A stretch of 64,000 nt of DNA, taken from Sphagnum magellanicum (Eukaryota; Streptophyta; Sphagnopsida; Sphagnales; Sphagnaceae). The DNA lies in contig CM038913.1 in assembly GCA_021904315.1 (NCBI GenBank), forward strand, positions 4,215,958-4,279,957. The letters run 5' to 3'. The notes under the pieces are model-generated. The model ran no database searches, was not told where the DNA came from, and worked only from the letters and a program-made list of their open reading frames with translations. How positions within the stretch are numbered: position 1 is the first letter of the stretch; each line of letters begins with the position of its first letter. Made by a program: the position numbers and the translations under genes. Of the stretch, positions 61,909-64,000 are shown piece after piece.

Positions 61909-62960
61909 CTAAGAAAGCTCCGGCTTCTCCTCCTCCTCCTGCGTTAGTTCCTTACTCTTCTCATCATCATCGCTTCTCCAACAAAATTACAACCTTGCGC
62001 TCGATCCTCCACGCAAAACAAGAGCATTTTTGCACTCAACAAAACACGTAGCACACCAAACTAAACCAAACCAAAAAAAAAAAGCTCCAAACTTTGATCA
62101 AATGTCCGCAACAAAATGTCCAAAGCTTCAACGCTTGGATCTCCAAACAAGACAAGCTCCAAACTTGGATCTACACAACACGTTCCCGCACTTCCCAAAA
62201 AGAAAAACTAAACACCTAAACCCACCTCCACGATTGTTTGCTTTGGTTACAACAGAAAGTGTAGTACTATTGCTACCAACAGATGGATAATCGATCACAC
62301 AGCAAACAAGCAAACAATTCCAGCAAAAAAAAAACCACCATAACCCAACAGATCATCAGCAATAAACAACAAAAAAAACTGTAAGAGAGAGTTCTAATTC
62401 GTTCTAAATCCTTGGGTTGCAAGAGGAAAGTTGTGGGTTTTGGGTGCAACAGTCAGTAGTTAGCGGGAGAAGAAGTAGAAGCTCAGAATTTGTTTGTGGG
62501 GGGTTTGTTTGTGTGTTTGTTTGTTTGTTTTTTTTCTTTTTTGGCGTGCGGGGACAGACGACCACAAGGAAGACGAAATTGGAAACCGTGTAAACTTCAA
62601 GTCTCTTTCTTCTTCCTCAGCCGAAAACATAACACAAGAAAGAAAGAAAGAGCAGGTCCAGAAACGGACCGTTTGAAGATTCGAAAAAACTTCCGACTTC
62701 CAGAAGTGCATGCGAGGACCTGGCGAGCGAGCGCGTTGGGACTTTCGAAAACCGCCGCGACTTTCTTTGTTTGAACTTTTTTTTTGGCCTTTTTTTCTGA
62801 TTTTTTTTTTTTTTTTTGGTTATTGCCGCCGGAAGTGACAAGTGACCGATTTATTTATTTATGGGGGGCTTTCGCTTAGCTTCCATAGTGTGCTTCTTTT
62901 TTCTCCGGCTTTGTCGATCTTTGGGGCTTTTTATAGGGGATGGTCGGCTTCATCGATCTT
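61909..62960 (-). promoter_or_regulatory. CHUP1 5' leader and promoter region
   Basis: On the minus strand the leader includes GA- and T-rich tracts (aggaggaggagg near 61935, and poly-T on the plus strand at 62777-62818). A TATA-like cctataaaaag (minus strand, about 62936-62926) lies about 1.0 kb upstream of the start codon, implying a long leader, perhaps with an intron. Nearer alternatives cannot be excluded. Confidence 0.4.
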
Positions 62961-63034
62961 TGGGACTTGCTTCCCAAGGTGCCTCCCAAGGTCTATTTTA
63001 TTCTATTTGTTATTTTTATTATTTATTATTTTTT

Positions 63035-63490
63035 GCAATGAGTCTATTGATTGGCCCATCACTCCAAAAAAAATGAAACTATGGAGGCTCCTAAAAATGA
63101 AAGGTTTTATTTTGAAGTGTAGAGTTCCTCCCATTTTGGCTCACCTATATAGGTGAAAGGAGCTGCCACTATTTTTGGCATGGACTAGTAGCCTTTTTCT
63201 AAGAACACCCTACCTATTATACTCTATAGATCAGGTGCCTCCCAAATTCAATTTGGGCGGGTTGGGGGGGTTGGGGGGGGGGGGGTTTGCAATGAGCCGA
63301 TTTGATTGGCTCATCACTCAAAAGAAACAGAAACTATGGAGGCTGCTCAAAATAAAAGGTTCTATTTTGATGTATAGAGTTCCTCCCCCTTTGGCCCAAC
63401 TATATAGGTGAAAGGGGCTGCCAATTTTTTTGGCATGAACTAATAGCCCTTCCTAAGAACACCCTACCTCTTATACTCTATCTGTCTTTA
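63035..63490. repeat. Two direct copies of a ~200-bp sequence
   Basis: Copy one at about 63050-63235 and copy two at about 63305-63485 share aaactatggaggct, tagagttcctccc, ctatataggtgaaagg and aagaacaccctacct. They are separated by a guanine-rich run. No coding frame is supported, although both copies are open in one frame for about 50 codons. Confidence 0.8.
63255..63286 (+). other. Guanine-run, potential G-quadruplex
   Basis: The stretch has four runs of three or more G (gggcgggttggggggg, then tt and thirteen G). It could form a quadruplex on the plus strand. Run length here is also where assembly errors are likely. Confidence 0.6.
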
Positions 63491-63519
63491 TATATCAAGC
63501 AAGGAAGTGTTAATGAAAA

Positions 63520-63890
63520 AAATAATCAGAAAATATGCCATCCAGGTTAGGGTATCTAGGCTTTTTTTTATATTAAAAATTCAATACCAGCCGGGTAAGA
63601 ATATATATCCTTTGCAAATTTCTCAACCCAGGTCAAGGTAACGGATCATAAGGGTATGGGTATATGCTAGTTTTGTTGGGTGGGTGTACCGATTTCCTTA
63701 CATCACCCAAGTAAAGAGTAAATGAAAAGAAAATCGAAAAAAATACCAATTGGATAAAGGTATTTAGGTTTTTTGAAAATTCAATCTGGGTAAGGGTATG
63801 TAAGTAAGCAAGCTTTGCAAATATCTCAATCCGACTACAAGCAATGGACCATAAGGGTGTGTGGGTATATATACCACTGTTGTGCATGTA
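63520..63890. repeat. Two direct copies of a ~200-bp sequence at the right edge
   Basis: Shared words are tttgcaaat-tctcaa, ccataagggt-tg-gggtatat and ttaggttttttgaaaattcaa-like sequence, at about 63560-63660 and 63775-63875. Only partly similar; no gene. Confidence 0.6.
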
Positions 63891-64000
63891 AAATGCTTTT
63901 AGGTTTACATTGTATGTAAGTGTAAATCAATTTGACAATGTTTTTTGCACATTGTGTAAGTGTATAAGAAGTGACGTGTAAGTGCAAAACAATGTAAATA

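Overview
This is a stretch of nuclear DNA from a land plant, most likely a bryophyte. That is inferred from gene content. The central gene is an NLR immune receptor with an alpha/beta-hydrolase N-terminus, a class (HNL) first described from the liverwort Marchantia. It sits near a CHUP1 gene, which is plant-specific, and a WDR13-like WD40 gene. Long AT-rich, transposon-filled spacers and short plant-type splice sites fit. A fern or lycophyte cannot be excluded.

Layout. Positions 1-17318 (A1) and 37152-54882 (A2) are two direct copies of one segment. Each carries, in order: a decayed Mutator-like transposase gene on the minus strand, a decayed plus-strand Helitron that ends in an endonuclease domain, and a WDR13-like gene. 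A1 stops abruptly inside the WDR13 coding sequence at 17318; A2 runs through it. Between them, 17319-37151 (B) holds the HNL gene on the minus strand, several small inverted-repeat elements, a foldback element with a minisatellite, and a decayed zinc-finger-like gene linked to a transposon. Right of A2 lie the single-copy end of WDR13, an intact nine-exon CHUP1 on the minus strand, and tandem repeats up to the window edge. The simplest reading is a tandem duplication with a 37,564-bp unit (B+A) whose junction is 17318|17319. This predicts a second B copy, with another HNL gene, just left of the window.

Working genes. Three look able to function. The WDR13-like gene at 53600-55006 has 468 codons in one exon. 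CHUP1 at 61908-56947 has 1085 codons and anchors chloroplasts and nucleates actin. The HNL receptor at 27498-21358 joins in frame through five exons to 1522 codons. Its last exon contains 32 nearly identical 24-residue leucine-rich repeats, followed after a stop by about nine more decayed units. The A1 WDR13 copy is dead: it has a stop at codon 65 and has lost its last blade. All transposon genes seen here carry stops and frameshifts.

Limits. All calls are by eye from sequence and translated motifs. No alignment, repeat-library or transcript search was run. Exon ends were chosen by splice consensus and phase. Divergence figures are hand counts over short stretches.
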